Shown: positions 56,401 to 63,490 of the stretch, piece after piece | Layout of the letters: every line of letters starts with the position of its first letter | How positions within the stretch are numbered: position 1 is the first letter of the stretch | Source: Undaria pinnatifida | Taxonomy: Eukaryota > Sar > Phaeophyceae > Laminariales > Alariaceae | Reading direction: 5' to 3' | Length of the DNA stretch: 64,000 nt | Assembly (NCBI GenBank): GCA_012845835.1 | Contig: JABAKD010000029.1 | Coordinates: 176,501 to 240,500 of the forward strand | Notes under the pieces: generated by a model | Database searches by the model: none | Told to the model about the DNA's origin: nothing | What the model saw: only the letters and a program-made list of their open reading frames with translations | Program-made: the position numbers and the translations under genes

Positions 56401-59400
56401 ATACTCTTCGCTTGGAATTCGTGCAGCAGGATGCTTGTACATTGTCTTGAACTTGTGTGCATTGCTGTTGTTGGTGTTCAATGGCTGCTTGCGGCAACTA
56501 AAAAGTGACGCTTTTTTTGGCGCCGTCAAGCGTATGAAGTATTGCCTACAAGGACGTACTCGCTCGCAAGAAGTTGCAAGGATGGGTATCGACCTTAAAT
56601 TTATTCGAACTCATCGCTGACGTATTTGGGGTAATGTTATAAAATACAACAGGTGTTGGGTCACTCCACAACATTCACCCGATGTGGTCTTATAATAGGC
56701 ATACTCGTATTAACGCCAGGTTTTTGACGTGTCAGGTCAGCTCACCCCTCGCAAATGTCGTTAGGGTAAGTGTGACCCGACCCGACCCGACCGGTGAGAC
56801 TCGAAAACCTGCTGACCCGACAGAACCCGATCGATCCACGAGATTTCGAACACCTCCTGACCCGACTCACCCCACTCACCCCACTCACCCCACTCACCCC
56901 ACTCACACCGCCAGATTGCAACAGATTGCAACAGATTGCCAGACCTCCCCACCCAACCCACGGGACGGATCATCATCATCATCATCATCATGCAAAAAAC
57001 CCTGATACCAACGATTGACGCCGCCCTCTTTGTCGCAGCTTCTATACATCCTGCGGACGTTAACGCTGCTCTCTTTATTCGTGTCGCAGCAGATTCTACT
57101 TGTATCCCTGCGGACGCGAACCCCACCCCTAACCCTCCGTGGAAGATGATGATTATATTCCCGCGGATACTGACCCTTACCATAGCCACCCGTTGAAAAT
57201 TCTGGTTAGATTCACGTGGATATCAACCCTACTAGTATCAATAATTCGTTTTAACAATAATCCCTAAAAACAATCCCTCTTAACAAAAATCCGGTTTGTT
57301 GCAGATTCTATTCCGGCGGACATCGGTTGCATTTTCGCAGCCCGGCAGTTTGCGCCCCCGGCGGCGTGCTCGTCCGTGTCTTCTTTCCTCACCCTTAACG
57401 TCGGCCCTGCAGGGTAAGAAAGCGCTACACGTATACACGTATATACTACTGTATGATAAGTTTTTGGGCCTTCCAATGGCCGTCACAAGCTAGCTAGCGT
57501 AAGGCCGCCCTGACTTGTTCGCCTTGTTGCGTTCTCCCCCCAGTGCCACTGATGATGCACCTGACACCCTCTATGAGCCCAATGCCGTGTTTAGTCAGTT
57601 CCTAGGGTCTGCTAGTATGGTGTTTTGTTTTTCCTTTCCTTTCCTTGCTTCCTATTCTTGTCTGTTATTTTATTTTCCTTTCCTCTTTCGCTTTCCTTTG
57701 TTTTGTTTTATTCCCTGTCCTTTCTCTTCTTTTCTTCGCTTTTCCATTATCTTCTCTTCTTTGCTTTTCTTTTATTTTCTTTGTTTCTTTGTCTCCAATT
57801 GACTTGAGTCTGATGTGCGTATGCGTAGTGATAGGTAATACGTGTAATATATACTCCGGAGTACGTGATAGTCTTTCCTGGGTGGCAAGCGGTATAGTCG
57901 GTTTTTCAGGCGCGATGACGTATGCGCCAGTATGGACCTAGCACATCGTAGGCTGACTCCCGATTGCACTTTTATATGTTTCTGGCGGAGGCATGAGTTG
58001 CGTCCGCTGTGACATATGCGTGTACCTCCTTTGGTTTGTTTGTGTTTTTGCTCTGGGGTATTCCTCACCTCCAGAGTGACTGAAGCCTGTCATGTGACCA
58101 CGGACTTGATTATGCGAGATAATGTGAGAACAACAACAGGGTTAGGGTTAGGGTTAGTGTTGGTGTTAGAGTTGGTGTTGGTGTTGGTGTTGGTGTTGGT
58201 GTTGGTGTTGGTGTTAGTGTTGGTGTTGGTGTTAGTGTTAGTGTTAGTATTAATGTTAGTGTTAGTGTTAGTGTTAGTGTTAGGGTTAGTGTTAGTGTTA
58301 GTGTTAGTGTTAGTGTTAGTGTTAGTGTTAGTGTTAGTGTTAGTGTTAGTGTTAGTGCTAGTGTTAGTGTTAGTGTTAGTGTTAGTGTTAGTGTTAGTGT
58401 TAGTGTTAGTGTTAGTGTTAGTGCTAGTGCTAGTGTTAGTGTTAGTGCTAGTGTTAGTGTTGGTGTTAGTGTTGGTGTTAGTGTTATTGTTGGTGTTGGT
58501 GTTGGGTTAGGGTTAGGGTTAGTGGTGGCGATAGCGATCGCGATATGTAGCGATAGACGGCATGATTACCACGTGCCCGTAGCTGTACCGTAGCTGTGCC
58601 GTTGGTCTGTTAGGGTTAGGGGGTTACGGTTACGGTTACGGTTGGATCACTTTATTAATAGGTGGATAGGGTTGCGGTTAGGGCCGTTTTGCGTAGTGAT
58701 CTTTAGAACCCGGCGGTCCTTACTGTTACGTCCGTATACGCAGTACAGTAGTGGTATGTATAATATAGTACCAGGGTATTTGTATTAGTAATGACAGTTC
58801 CTGGCGCATCTGTGAATGGATCTACTTTACGATGCTGAAGCAAACGATGTTGGATGCTCGATAAATGACGATGATGCGCCGTGCTGGGAGGCAGGTAATC
58901 TGGCCACGCGACAACGTTTGCAGCCGCTTCATAGGGTGTCACTGAATCCTTTATCTATTTCACGTTGTTGAGTGCTCGGTTTTTGACGACCACGCATCCT
59001 TCTGGATTGCAGGTACTCTGGCCACGCGACAACCTTTGAGGCCGCGGTGCACGGGTTTGGTTCGGTTCAGGAATTAAAGAGGATAAGGAAGGAAGTTAAA
59101 GCCAAGTTCCCGCCTGTGCAGGTCAGTGAGGCATTCATGAATTATTTCAGTCAGCCAGCCAGTCAGTCAGTCAGTCAGTCAGTTCATCAGTCCGTCATTT
59201 AGTCATTCAGTCATTCATTAGTGTTTTCCTTTAAGAAAGGGTTAGGGTTAGGCCAAGTTGCGACCTGTGCAGGTTAGGTTTGGAGCATGCCTACTCCCAA
59301 ATATCCCCTGTGGCTCGTAGCAAACTGGTTTTAGCGCACACCTTTTTGGGGAGACGTTTATTTTACTGTGCTGTGCTGTGCTGTGCTGTGCTGTACTGTA

Positions 59401-59993
59401 CTGCACTTACTGTACTGTACTGCACTGTACTGTAAAGGTGGATGGCTTTATCTTCGCCCCAGCTAAGGAGTTGGCTGGTGACTAAAACACTGTATCCCCG
59501 TATCATATAATATGATTTCATTGAGTATGCTCATGAGTACACCACTTGCTCAATAAGCAATCTTAGGTGGTGTCACAAACTACTGTATTCCCGCACAAGT
59601 GGCAGCGCTTGCCCCTTTTACGCCCCCCAACCCTAACCCTAACTCCAACCCTAACCCTAACCCTAAGCTAGGCGTTGTAGGGATGCGAGGTACCACTAAT
59701 ACCACTAATAGCTACGAATAGCTACGAATAGCTACTAATAGCTACTAGTAGCTACTAATAGCTACGGTCGTGCGACTACGGCCGTGCACGAAATGAACCC
59801 CCCCCCTTCCCCTCCCCTCCCCATAAATCCCCTTGGTGCCCTGCAGATCCCACGCGTTGGGCCTCGCCCCGTCTACAAGGGTGGGCCGTTCTACGAAAGC
59901 ACCCCCGGGATTGAGGCCTACTGCTTCAAGTTCCCAGGAGCGGATGCTGCGGTCGTCAGGTCCACGCAAAACGCCTTTGCCAGCAGGGGGGAG
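41381..59993 (+). CDS. saccharopine dehydrogenase-like oxidoreductase, exons 1-7 of an incomplete gene
   Basis: Exons: 41381-41430, 52482-52584, 53543-53724, 56151-56263, 57305-57413, 59013-59121 and 59847-59993. All introns are GT-AG, and codon phase is continuous through all six junctions, giving 271 codons. In order, the protein has the N-terminal Rossmann glycine loop 'GASGFTG', 'VAGRSRTKI', the family-specific 'LNCTGPYRFLGE', 'DYIDLCGEPEFM', 'FDSIPADIG' and 'VVRSTQNAF'. These match the SCCPDH family (vertebrate member about 429 residues), an NAD(P)-binding protein often linked to lipid droplets or membranes; its exact reaction is unsettled, and true saccharopine dehydrogenase activity should not be assumed. 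The C-terminal ~150 residues are missing and were not found before 64000. The ATG has A at -3 and G at +4. Introns: 11051, 958, 2426, 1041, 1599 and 725 bp. Confidence 0.9.
42033..44012. mobile_element. possible TIR element (~1.98 kb)
   Basis: The left end 42033-42077 (ggccatttcttgcacagc, then cagtcgaaaacg) matches the complement of the right end 43968-44012 (ggccatttcttacacagt, then cagtcgaaaacg) with a few changes. Extra cagtcgaaaa words cluster near both ends and at 43437-43515. No transposase domain was seen inside, so it would be non-autonomous. The target duplication is unclear. A TRIM-like element sits inside. Confidence 0.5.
42201..42621 (-). mobile_element. TRIM-like miniature LTR retrotransposon (421 bp)
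   Basis: Two direct repeats of 79 and 78 bp (42201-42279, 42544-42621), both starting TGTG and ending CACA on the top strand, enclose 264 bp. Read on the minus strand, the first repeat is followed by atggcgtcgacggcagga and a gctggttcgattctcacc word (tRNA A-box and B-box-like). The second is preceded by a purine run gtgggggagaa, as expected for a polypurine tract. No protein is encoded. The two LTRs differ at a few positions. The target duplication is not obvious. Confidence 0.65.
44015..45340. other. intronic sequence without recognised features
   Basis: A 146-codon plus-strand frame (44282-44722) and a 240-codon minus-strand frame (44839-44117) overlap each other. Neither shows a domain, and I treat both as chance. 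Confidence 0.4.
45345..46576. repeat. large inverted repeat, ~230 bp arms, ~780 bp spacer
   Basis: The left arm 45345-45575 and the right arm 46345-46576 (inverted) share gcagacgacagaaagcggtat at the outer end and gtgacccataccgctttc at the inner end, with roughly 85-90% identity. Both arms keep a frame open on the strand reading 'TAELKSHGTIYDVPQEVGVN' in the left copy; the right copy has stops. A LINE end lies in the spacer. Transcription of the intron would give a long hairpin RNA. Confidence 0.8.
45880..46006 (-). mobile_element. LINE 3' end, copy 2 (127 bp)
   Basis: Matches 31915-32045: ttctcacattaactcgcata, then aagtccgtggtcacaggaca, then ccagtcactctggag. A short (CAA)2-like tail occurs at the 3' end. 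Severely 5'-truncated. It is flanked by two related segments, cgaatacgcaaggcgggc (45785) and cgaattcgcaaggcgggc (46012). Confidence 0.85.
46580..46935. other. intronic sequence, nothing recognised
   Basis: A 167-codon minus-strand frame overlaps the right arm of the inverted repeat and has no domain. Confidence 0.35.
46936..46954. repeat. interstitial telomeric repeat (ccctaa)3
   Basis: taaccctaaccctaaccct, three units of the TTAGGG-type repeat on the bottom strand, inside intron 1. Confidence 0.9.
46960..47690 (-). pseudogene. LINE C-terminal fragment, second family, frameshifted
   Basis: Read on the minus strand, 47675-47540 gives 'KKTICESIETTIRKRRFFFAG' and 'GRLPSRMTFAQL', parallel to '[20 protein letters not shown]' and '[12 protein letters not shown]' of the LINE at 33 kb. 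Then, after frame changes, 47300-47180 gives 'KKAGKWYWGVFEAAERFMARWH', parallel to 'KAGRWFRRVEEGAELFMRDWH'. It is the same protein region but well diverged, so it is a different LINE subfamily. It is dead and antisense to the host gene. Confidence 0.75.
47700..51540. other. intronic sequence, mostly unrecognised
   Basis: Contains a G-run patch (48600-48640), an 11 bp repeat ctagtactgta (three copies, 49172-49204) and cagtac-rich stretches. Frames at 49735-50010 are open on both strands but carry no recognised domain. Confidence 0.4.
51541..51615 (+). repeat. fragment related to the G-tract element head
   Basis: tgagttcgacaa ... ttgcaagctgcgtgatacaccggtcgct. A similar fragment is at 60447-60512. 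Both resemble the tgtgagatcga ... ttgcaagctgtgtgtgat part of the head at 35.8 kb. Confidence 0.5.
51768..52010. repeat. 25-bp minisatellite, about ten units
   Basis: gatccctcatattagtcggtttatt is repeated head to tail with very few changes, so the array is young. It lies within intron 1, 470 bp upstream of exon 2. Confidence 0.95.
52482..52584 (+). CDS. SCCPDH-like exon 2
   Basis: Acceptor gtgcacag, donor gtgagc. One base completes the glycine of exon 1, then 34 codons ending 'WGVAGRSRTKIDDK'. The 'VAGRS..K' block is the second conserved element of the family, after the Rossmann loop, and contributes to cofactor binding. No frame over 60 codons marks it, so it is easily missed. Confidence 0.9.
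53543..53724 (+). CDS. SCCPDH-like exon 3
   Basis: Acceptor catgtcag, donor gtgaga. Encodes 'VLAPLRAAGLAVPRDEDILV' and ends '...LNCTGPYRFLGEAVVSACVDA' plus two bases of glycine. 'LNC.GPYR..GE' is the most family-specific motif of SCCPDH-type proteins. Confidence 0.95.
55460..55478. repeat. interstitial telomeric repeat (gggtta)3
   Basis: gggttagggttagggttag in intron 3, top-strand orientation. Confidence 0.9.
55640..55735 (+). pseudogene. exon 4 echo A (decayed duplicate)
   Basis: gacggactacatcgac-attgtgagga-a-tgag matches the start of exon 4 (gaccgactacattgac-tttgtggggagc-ggag). The acceptor AG is changed (caag in place of gcag), and similarity fades after ~50 bases. The upstream ctttatggtggtggtggt matches ctttatcgtggtggcggt before exon 4, so intron and exon were duplicated together. 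Confidence 0.75.
55815..55990 (+). pseudogene. exon 4 echo B (decayed duplicate)
   Basis: The acceptor gggcag is intact at 55872-55877, and the following 110 bases track exon 4 to its end (gactgactacgtcgacct ... accctgaaatgccacgag ... caagccaag ... gtcatcat ... catgcacgcc). An in-frame TAA arises after about 13 codons, and there are small deletions. Upstream tttgctgctgt-c-tgta is also shared with the sequence before exon 4. It could compete for splicing, because its acceptor is still good. Confidence 0.85.
56151..56263 (+). CDS. SCCPDH-like exon 4
   Basis: Acceptor ttggcag, donor gtgagc. Encodes 'TDYIDLCGEPEFMQLITLKY' through 'KQVIVMHACAF' and one base of the next codon. The 'DY.D..GEP.F' block lines the substrate/cofactor cleft in this family. 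Confidence 0.95.
57030..57235 (+). pseudogene. exon 5 echoes (four decayed ~57 bp units)
   Basis: Short copies of the exon 5 acceptor region recur at about 57031 (tgtcgcagcttctatacatcctgcggacgt), 57083 (tgtcgcagcagattctac-t-atccctgcggacg), 57151 (gattatattcccgcggata) and 57207 (gattcacgtggata). The true exon reads ttgcag|attctattccggcggaca at 57299. Spacing is 52-68 bp for the echoes. The first two keep good cag acceptors. Translated, they read 'DSTCIPAD' and 'DYIPAD' beside the true 'DSIPAD'. Confidence 0.75.
57305..57413 (+). CDS. SCCPDH-like exon 5
   Basis: Acceptor ttgttgcag, donor gtaaga. Encodes 'DSIPADIGCIFAARQF' to 'FLTLNVGPA' plus two bases of glycine; with the last codon of exon 4 it makes 'FDSIPADIG', a hallmark of the family. 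Confidence 0.95.
57425..58137 (+). mobile_element. LINE 3' UTR copy 3, in intron 5
   Basis: Complement of 31915-32620: ggccttccaatggccgtcacaa, then gccgccctgacttgttcgcc, then cctagggtctgctagta, a ~170 bp polypyrimidine tract (57620-57790), caattgactt, tttctggcggaggcatga, gtgaccacggacttgattatg, and the tail gagaacaacaaca. It starts about 10-30 bp after the exon 5 donor and ends against a telomeric-type array. Sense to the host gene. Confidence 0.85.
58138..58525. repeat. telomere-like and degenerate (gttagt)n / (gttggt)n array
   Basis: Bounded on both sides by perfect (gggtta)3 (58139-58157 and 58503-58523), with about 57 hexamers of gttagt, gttggt or gctagt between them. A 164-codon Leu-Val frame is produced purely by the repeat. 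It abuts the LINE 3' tail. Confidence 0.9.
58605..58650. repeat. telomere-like (ttaggg/ttacgg) stretch
   Basis: tgttagggttagggggttacggttacggttacgg: three ttacgg variants next to ttaggg units. Confidence 0.8.
58845..58940 (+). pseudogene. exon 6 echo, 5' half, 118 bp upstream
   Basis: aggcaggtaatctggccacgcgacaacgtttgcagccgc matches the start of exon 6 (gcaggtactctggccacgcgacaacctttgaggccgc), with the cag acceptor intact at 58892-58894. The sequence before it (gatgctcgataaatgacgatgatgcgcc) also matches (gagtgctcggtttttgacgaccacgca). A stop follows soon after. Confidence 0.85.
59013..59121 (+). CDS. SCCPDH-like exon 6
   Basis: Acceptor ggattgcag, donor gtcagt. Encodes 'YSGHATTFEAAVHGFGSVQE' to 'KFPPVQ' after one base that completes a glycine; ends in phase 0. 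Family alignment places it after the beta-sheet block that follows 'FDSIPAD'. Confidence 0.9.
59155..59220. repeat. (cagt)n microsatellite
   Basis: ccagtcagtcagtcagtcagtc, about seven 4-base units, then degenerate cattcagtcattcat. Lies 35 bp after exon 6. Confidence 0.9.
59236..59280 (+). pseudogene. telomeric repeat joined to a 3' echo of exon 6
   Basis: gggttagggttagg (59237-59252) runs directly into ccaagttgcgacctgtgcaggt, which matches the exon 6 end plus donor, ccaagttcccgcctgtgcag|gt. The donor GT is retained. Only ~22 bases match, so chance is possible, but the position just downstream of the parent exon supports duplication. Confidence 0.6.
59364..59440. repeat. (gtgct)n / (ctgtact)n microsatellites
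   Basis: gtgctgtgctgtgctgtgct, then ctgtactgtactg-type units, in intron 6. Confidence 0.9.
59626..59667. repeat. interstitial telomeric repeat, C-rich strand
   Basis: caaccctaaccctaactcc, then aaccctaaccctaaccctaag: at least five ccctaa units with one interruption, in intron 6. Confidence 0.9.
59694..59768. repeat. (tagctacTaa)n minisatellite
   Basis: About eight 9-10 base units of taatagctac/tagctacga just upstream of exon 7. Confidence 0.9.
59847..59993 (+). CDS. SCCPDH-like exon 7
   Basis: Acceptor gccctgcag, donor gtgagg. 49 codons, phase 0 to 0: 'IPRVGPRPVYKGGPFYESTP' to 'GADAAVVRSTQNAF', then 'ASRGE'. It corresponds to the mid-protein region of the family ('GSD.SVVRRTQR' type). Further exons are expected downstream. 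Confidence 0.95.
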
Positions 59994-62900
59994 GTGAGGA
60001 CGTGTCTAAGGTGTCTACAGCAGGGGGTGCCTTGTGAGAAACGGAATCGCTCACCCAGCCTGGGTTTCTTGTTTGGTGGGAGAGGGTACGTTCTACTGAG
60101 TATACACTAACTTCAATGTATCGTGTTCCGGATTTCTTAAATTCCTGTAAATATCAGCCTACGTTTTGTTGGCCTGCTTGTTTTCTTGTTGTCATTCTTG
60201 CTATCAACTATTAACTATAATCTATTAACTAGCTTTAGTGGACTGCACTCTAGGAGTACTATTAATACGGGTAATACTACTCCACCTGATATAGCACATT
60301 TTCGCCAAAATATTTGTGGCTGGCTGGGTGGTGTAGGAGAGGGGCGTGTAGTAGGTCTAGGCGAAACATTTGGGACTGACGAGGCTCTTCAATGTGCAAG
60401 AGGGGTATTAGTAGTACATTTTATGAAACTATCATAATATCGTCAGCTGTGAGTTCGACAAATTTTGGGTCGATAGTTATCTTCGCAAGCTGCGTGATCA
60501 ACCGGCCGCTTGTTTTAAGTTGTCATGATTCATCATTGTCAATTTTCGCCGTAGCGTTTGTGATGCACGGGGCTTCTCCATATGGGGGAGGCGGGGGGGG
60601 GCATACTCGTTTGGTGCTTGCCTTTGCCACGTGACCATTATTATGATTGACCATGCATCCCTTTCGAGATGGAGCAACACCGTTTCTACTCGTTTCTACT
60701 CCTGATAGATACCTCCAACATTTGGGCGCTCGTTACTGTTTTCCCCATATTTTACGTTTTACCAAAATATGTGTCTTGTACCCTTCCTGTTTCGCTGCCC
60801 GTGTCCACCATTTATCTCCTATGATAGAATAGCGATCGCTCTCTACCCCACCTCTTTTTCCGGGCACAGGCAGCTGTTACACTAGCTGTTAACCAACGAA
60901 ACGAAAGATGAAAGCAAGGCGTGTTTTGCAATTTGTTCAGAAATCTCTCCCCTCTAGTTTATGGTTGGTTTTCATCGTTTTGATGGTTTTCATGGTTTTC
61001 ATCCTGAGCCTTCAGGAATTCGGTGTAATTTTCCATTCGTCCCGCGTTCCCCCCAAGGGTTTGCCCCTTGTGTAAGGCTTTGGTCGGTGTCTTTCTGGGT
61101 ACTGCGTCGTCCGTACTGCTTGGCTCATTCACTGCAGTGAACAAAAAACGCGCGATTCGGAGGCGTTTTTCAGACCGCTCGCACAGACCATACGAAATAT
61201 ATACCAGGTATGAAAATGTATACTTCAAAGTATATACGAGTACTTCGTATATGATAATTCTTTTTGGGGGGATTCGGTCAGGAGTTTCTTTCCGTCTCGG
61301 CCTCAGTATGCGATTCTCGGAACTGGAATTCTCGGTCAAATAGCTTCGTTCGAGCGTCGTCTTCGGGGGGCGGCTCAAACCCTCGCCCTGCCGTATCCGT
61401 TCCGCACCTGCCGGGATCGGGTACGTGGGCTGAGCGAGACAAGCGAGAAGTGCGCAAATTTTTGTATTTTAAGAAGGTATTAACCCGAACTATTCTTGCA
61501 TCTTGGCATATGCAGAGCTTGAACGAAAAAAACATATGGGGAATCCTTTATTTCCAAGTTGGCATCATTTCCAAGTTGGCTTCCTATTTCGTCCCCACCA
61601 CACTTTTTTCATGGTCACACCTCGAAGCGTTTGACCTATTGTCGTACGACTGCTGTGTCGTTGCTTTTCGACATCGGATTTCAAGGTTAAATACCTCTGT
61701 TCGAGCGTTCGTTGTCTTCGAGGGGGGTCGTTCCCTACCCAACGACACCATTACACCCAGAGTGTCCGTGCCGATTCTTCATCCTAGAGAGATACGACTT
61801 GTTATTATGTGGTCACAGACTGTGAGACAGAGTAAACCAAACAATCGCAATAAATCAAGGTATGAAGCAAGTGAAATGCTAGCGTACCGGGTACGAGAAC
61901 ACAACAAAACAGGCCAGACAATAAAAGAAAAAAAAAAAAAACAACGAACGGAGTCGCTCTTAAAAACCGCAGTAGTACGAGAAACAATGTTTGTCAGTCT
62001 TTTTCGTTGCCGCTCCAAAGAGTCGTTCCGTATATATTGGTCCACGATCAACGATCCATCTTTCAGGACCGCATAACAAATACCCCACACTAATTCCATG
62101 TATATTTATATCCACAAACGAAACGTGGACGCACTTCTAAAGGTAGGTGTGATCATCAAGGTATAATTATTGGTGTTTCGAACGCTTTGTTGTGTGGTTG
62201 CAAGAATTGCGCTGGCTACTGACTGTTGTTGTTGCAGGTCAATCCGTTCAGCACCTCGACGTAAACACGGATGGATGCTGAGCGAGACAAGCGAGAGGCG
62301 CGCAAAACATTGTATTTTGAACGGTACTCTCAAGTTATTCTTCGCATCTTGATGTATGGAGAGGTTGATAAAATAAAAGTTGGCAAGACACTATTTCCAA
62401 ATTGGCGTCATATTTTGTCCCAAAAAAAAATAGTACTATTTACTGTAAAAAAAATCCCCAGGGAACTGCGGTAGATATCATAGTAGTGCATTTCTTTATT
62501 GAAATTCGGTAGGTACACGTACATACATGGATTTAGACGTGGCACGCGCACGCATGACTAAAACGAGGAGGTGGCAGTGATTACGACTACTGCCCCAGAA
62601 AAAGCCACACAGCAGCGTTGCGAGTGGCTGCGTCCCCGGGGCCTCGAGGGTGGTATTATACAAGTTCGGGCAAACCGACATGGTTTGTACTCTCGTGCAA
62701 ATAATATAGGTACGAACGAGTAAGACCACGCACAGCGATGTTCTTATTACACACAACATGCTTTTTGTCTGTGACATGTTATGACATGGGGGGAGGGTGT
62801 ACCAAATAACAGGGAATACATTTTCGACACAAAAAACAAGAGAAAAAATAACCCTTCCTCCTGTTGTTAAGCTGCGCCACGCGAAGGTCGTAGTAAGTAG

Positions 62901-63278
62901 ACAGTATCCAAAGAAAAATCCTGTGAGTGGCATGCATTCATCCCGGTATCGCGTCGTTTGCTGTTTTTTTCCCCGAGAAGACTCTTTGGAGAAATATAGG
63001 CGGTGTGCTTTGTTGTTGCTGTGGTCCCTGACTCCGTTGCTGTGGTCGTTTGCCGGTCACGTGCAAGCGGTCGTGTTGGTGCGTAAGTGACAAATAAATT
63101 TGTGTTGCTTCGTGCTTGACGTTCTCCTTGCTGCTGATTGCTGATTGATCATCTCGTCTAGTGAGTTTTTTTTCTTTTTTTGGCACATTTCTACTTTTCA
63201 GCTTCTGGGCATACTAGCTGTGATCACAGGTGTCGTCCCTTCCCCCCCCCCCCTTCCGGTTAATGCCTTCATTATTGT
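59994..63278 (+). other. presumed intron 7; no further SCCPDH exon recognised
   Basis: I searched all frames by eye for the C-terminal part of the family and found none. The stretch holds a head-fragment repeat (60447-60512) and a diverged direct repeat pair (61425-61600 and 62270-62440) sharing gctgagcgagacaagcgaga and upstream tccgttc-gcacct. Frames of up to 270 codons (61264-62076) follow this repeat and have no domain. C-terminal exons are probably beyond 64000. Confidence 0.5.
61420..62450. repeat. ~180 bp direct repeat pair, 840 bp apart
   Basis: gctgagcgagacaagcgagaagtgcgcaaa at 61430 and gctgagcgagacaagcgagaggcgcgcaaa at 62276 start segments that stay alignable for about 170 bp (attttaagaa / attttgaacg; gttggca; tttccaa-ttggc). 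Confidence 0.75.
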
Positions 63279-63490
63279 TTGCGCATAGGGTTCAGCACCC
63301 ACTGATCGTCGATTTTTCATCGAGTATTGCTAACTCACGCTCTCGCGCTTTCCGCGAGTCAACTAGTGCACAAGAAAAAGGCCCGCGAAAATTTATACGA
63401 GTACGCACTCGGCGGGATTCGAACTCACGAAATTGACCTATACCAGGCTCGAAGATAACCTGATACGCCACCGGGGCAGTGAGTGATATA
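63279..63490 (-). repeat. tRNA-derived SINE, copy 2
   Basis: Minus strand: a head with A-box-like tggcgtatcaggttatc and B-box gagttcgaatcccgcc (about 63413-63428), then the same body as copy 1 at 15217. The tRNA-like part is better preserved here than in copy 1. Confidence 0.7.

Noticed and set aside
58016-58510. 164-codon plus-strand frame rich in Leu-Val
   Set aside because: Produced entirely by the (gttagt/gttggt)n array; any frame through it is open.
61264-62076. 270-codon plus-strand frame, candidate for a C-terminal SCCPDH exon or separate gene
   Set aside because: No similarity to the family C-terminus, contains poly-lysine from an A run, and its start overlaps a direct repeat. No other domain is recognised.
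63410-63480. possible genuine tRNA gene (minus strand) with A- and B-box
   Set aside because: Acceptor ends do not pair convincingly by eye, and a related sequence with the same body occurs at 15.2 kb, which fits a SINE better.
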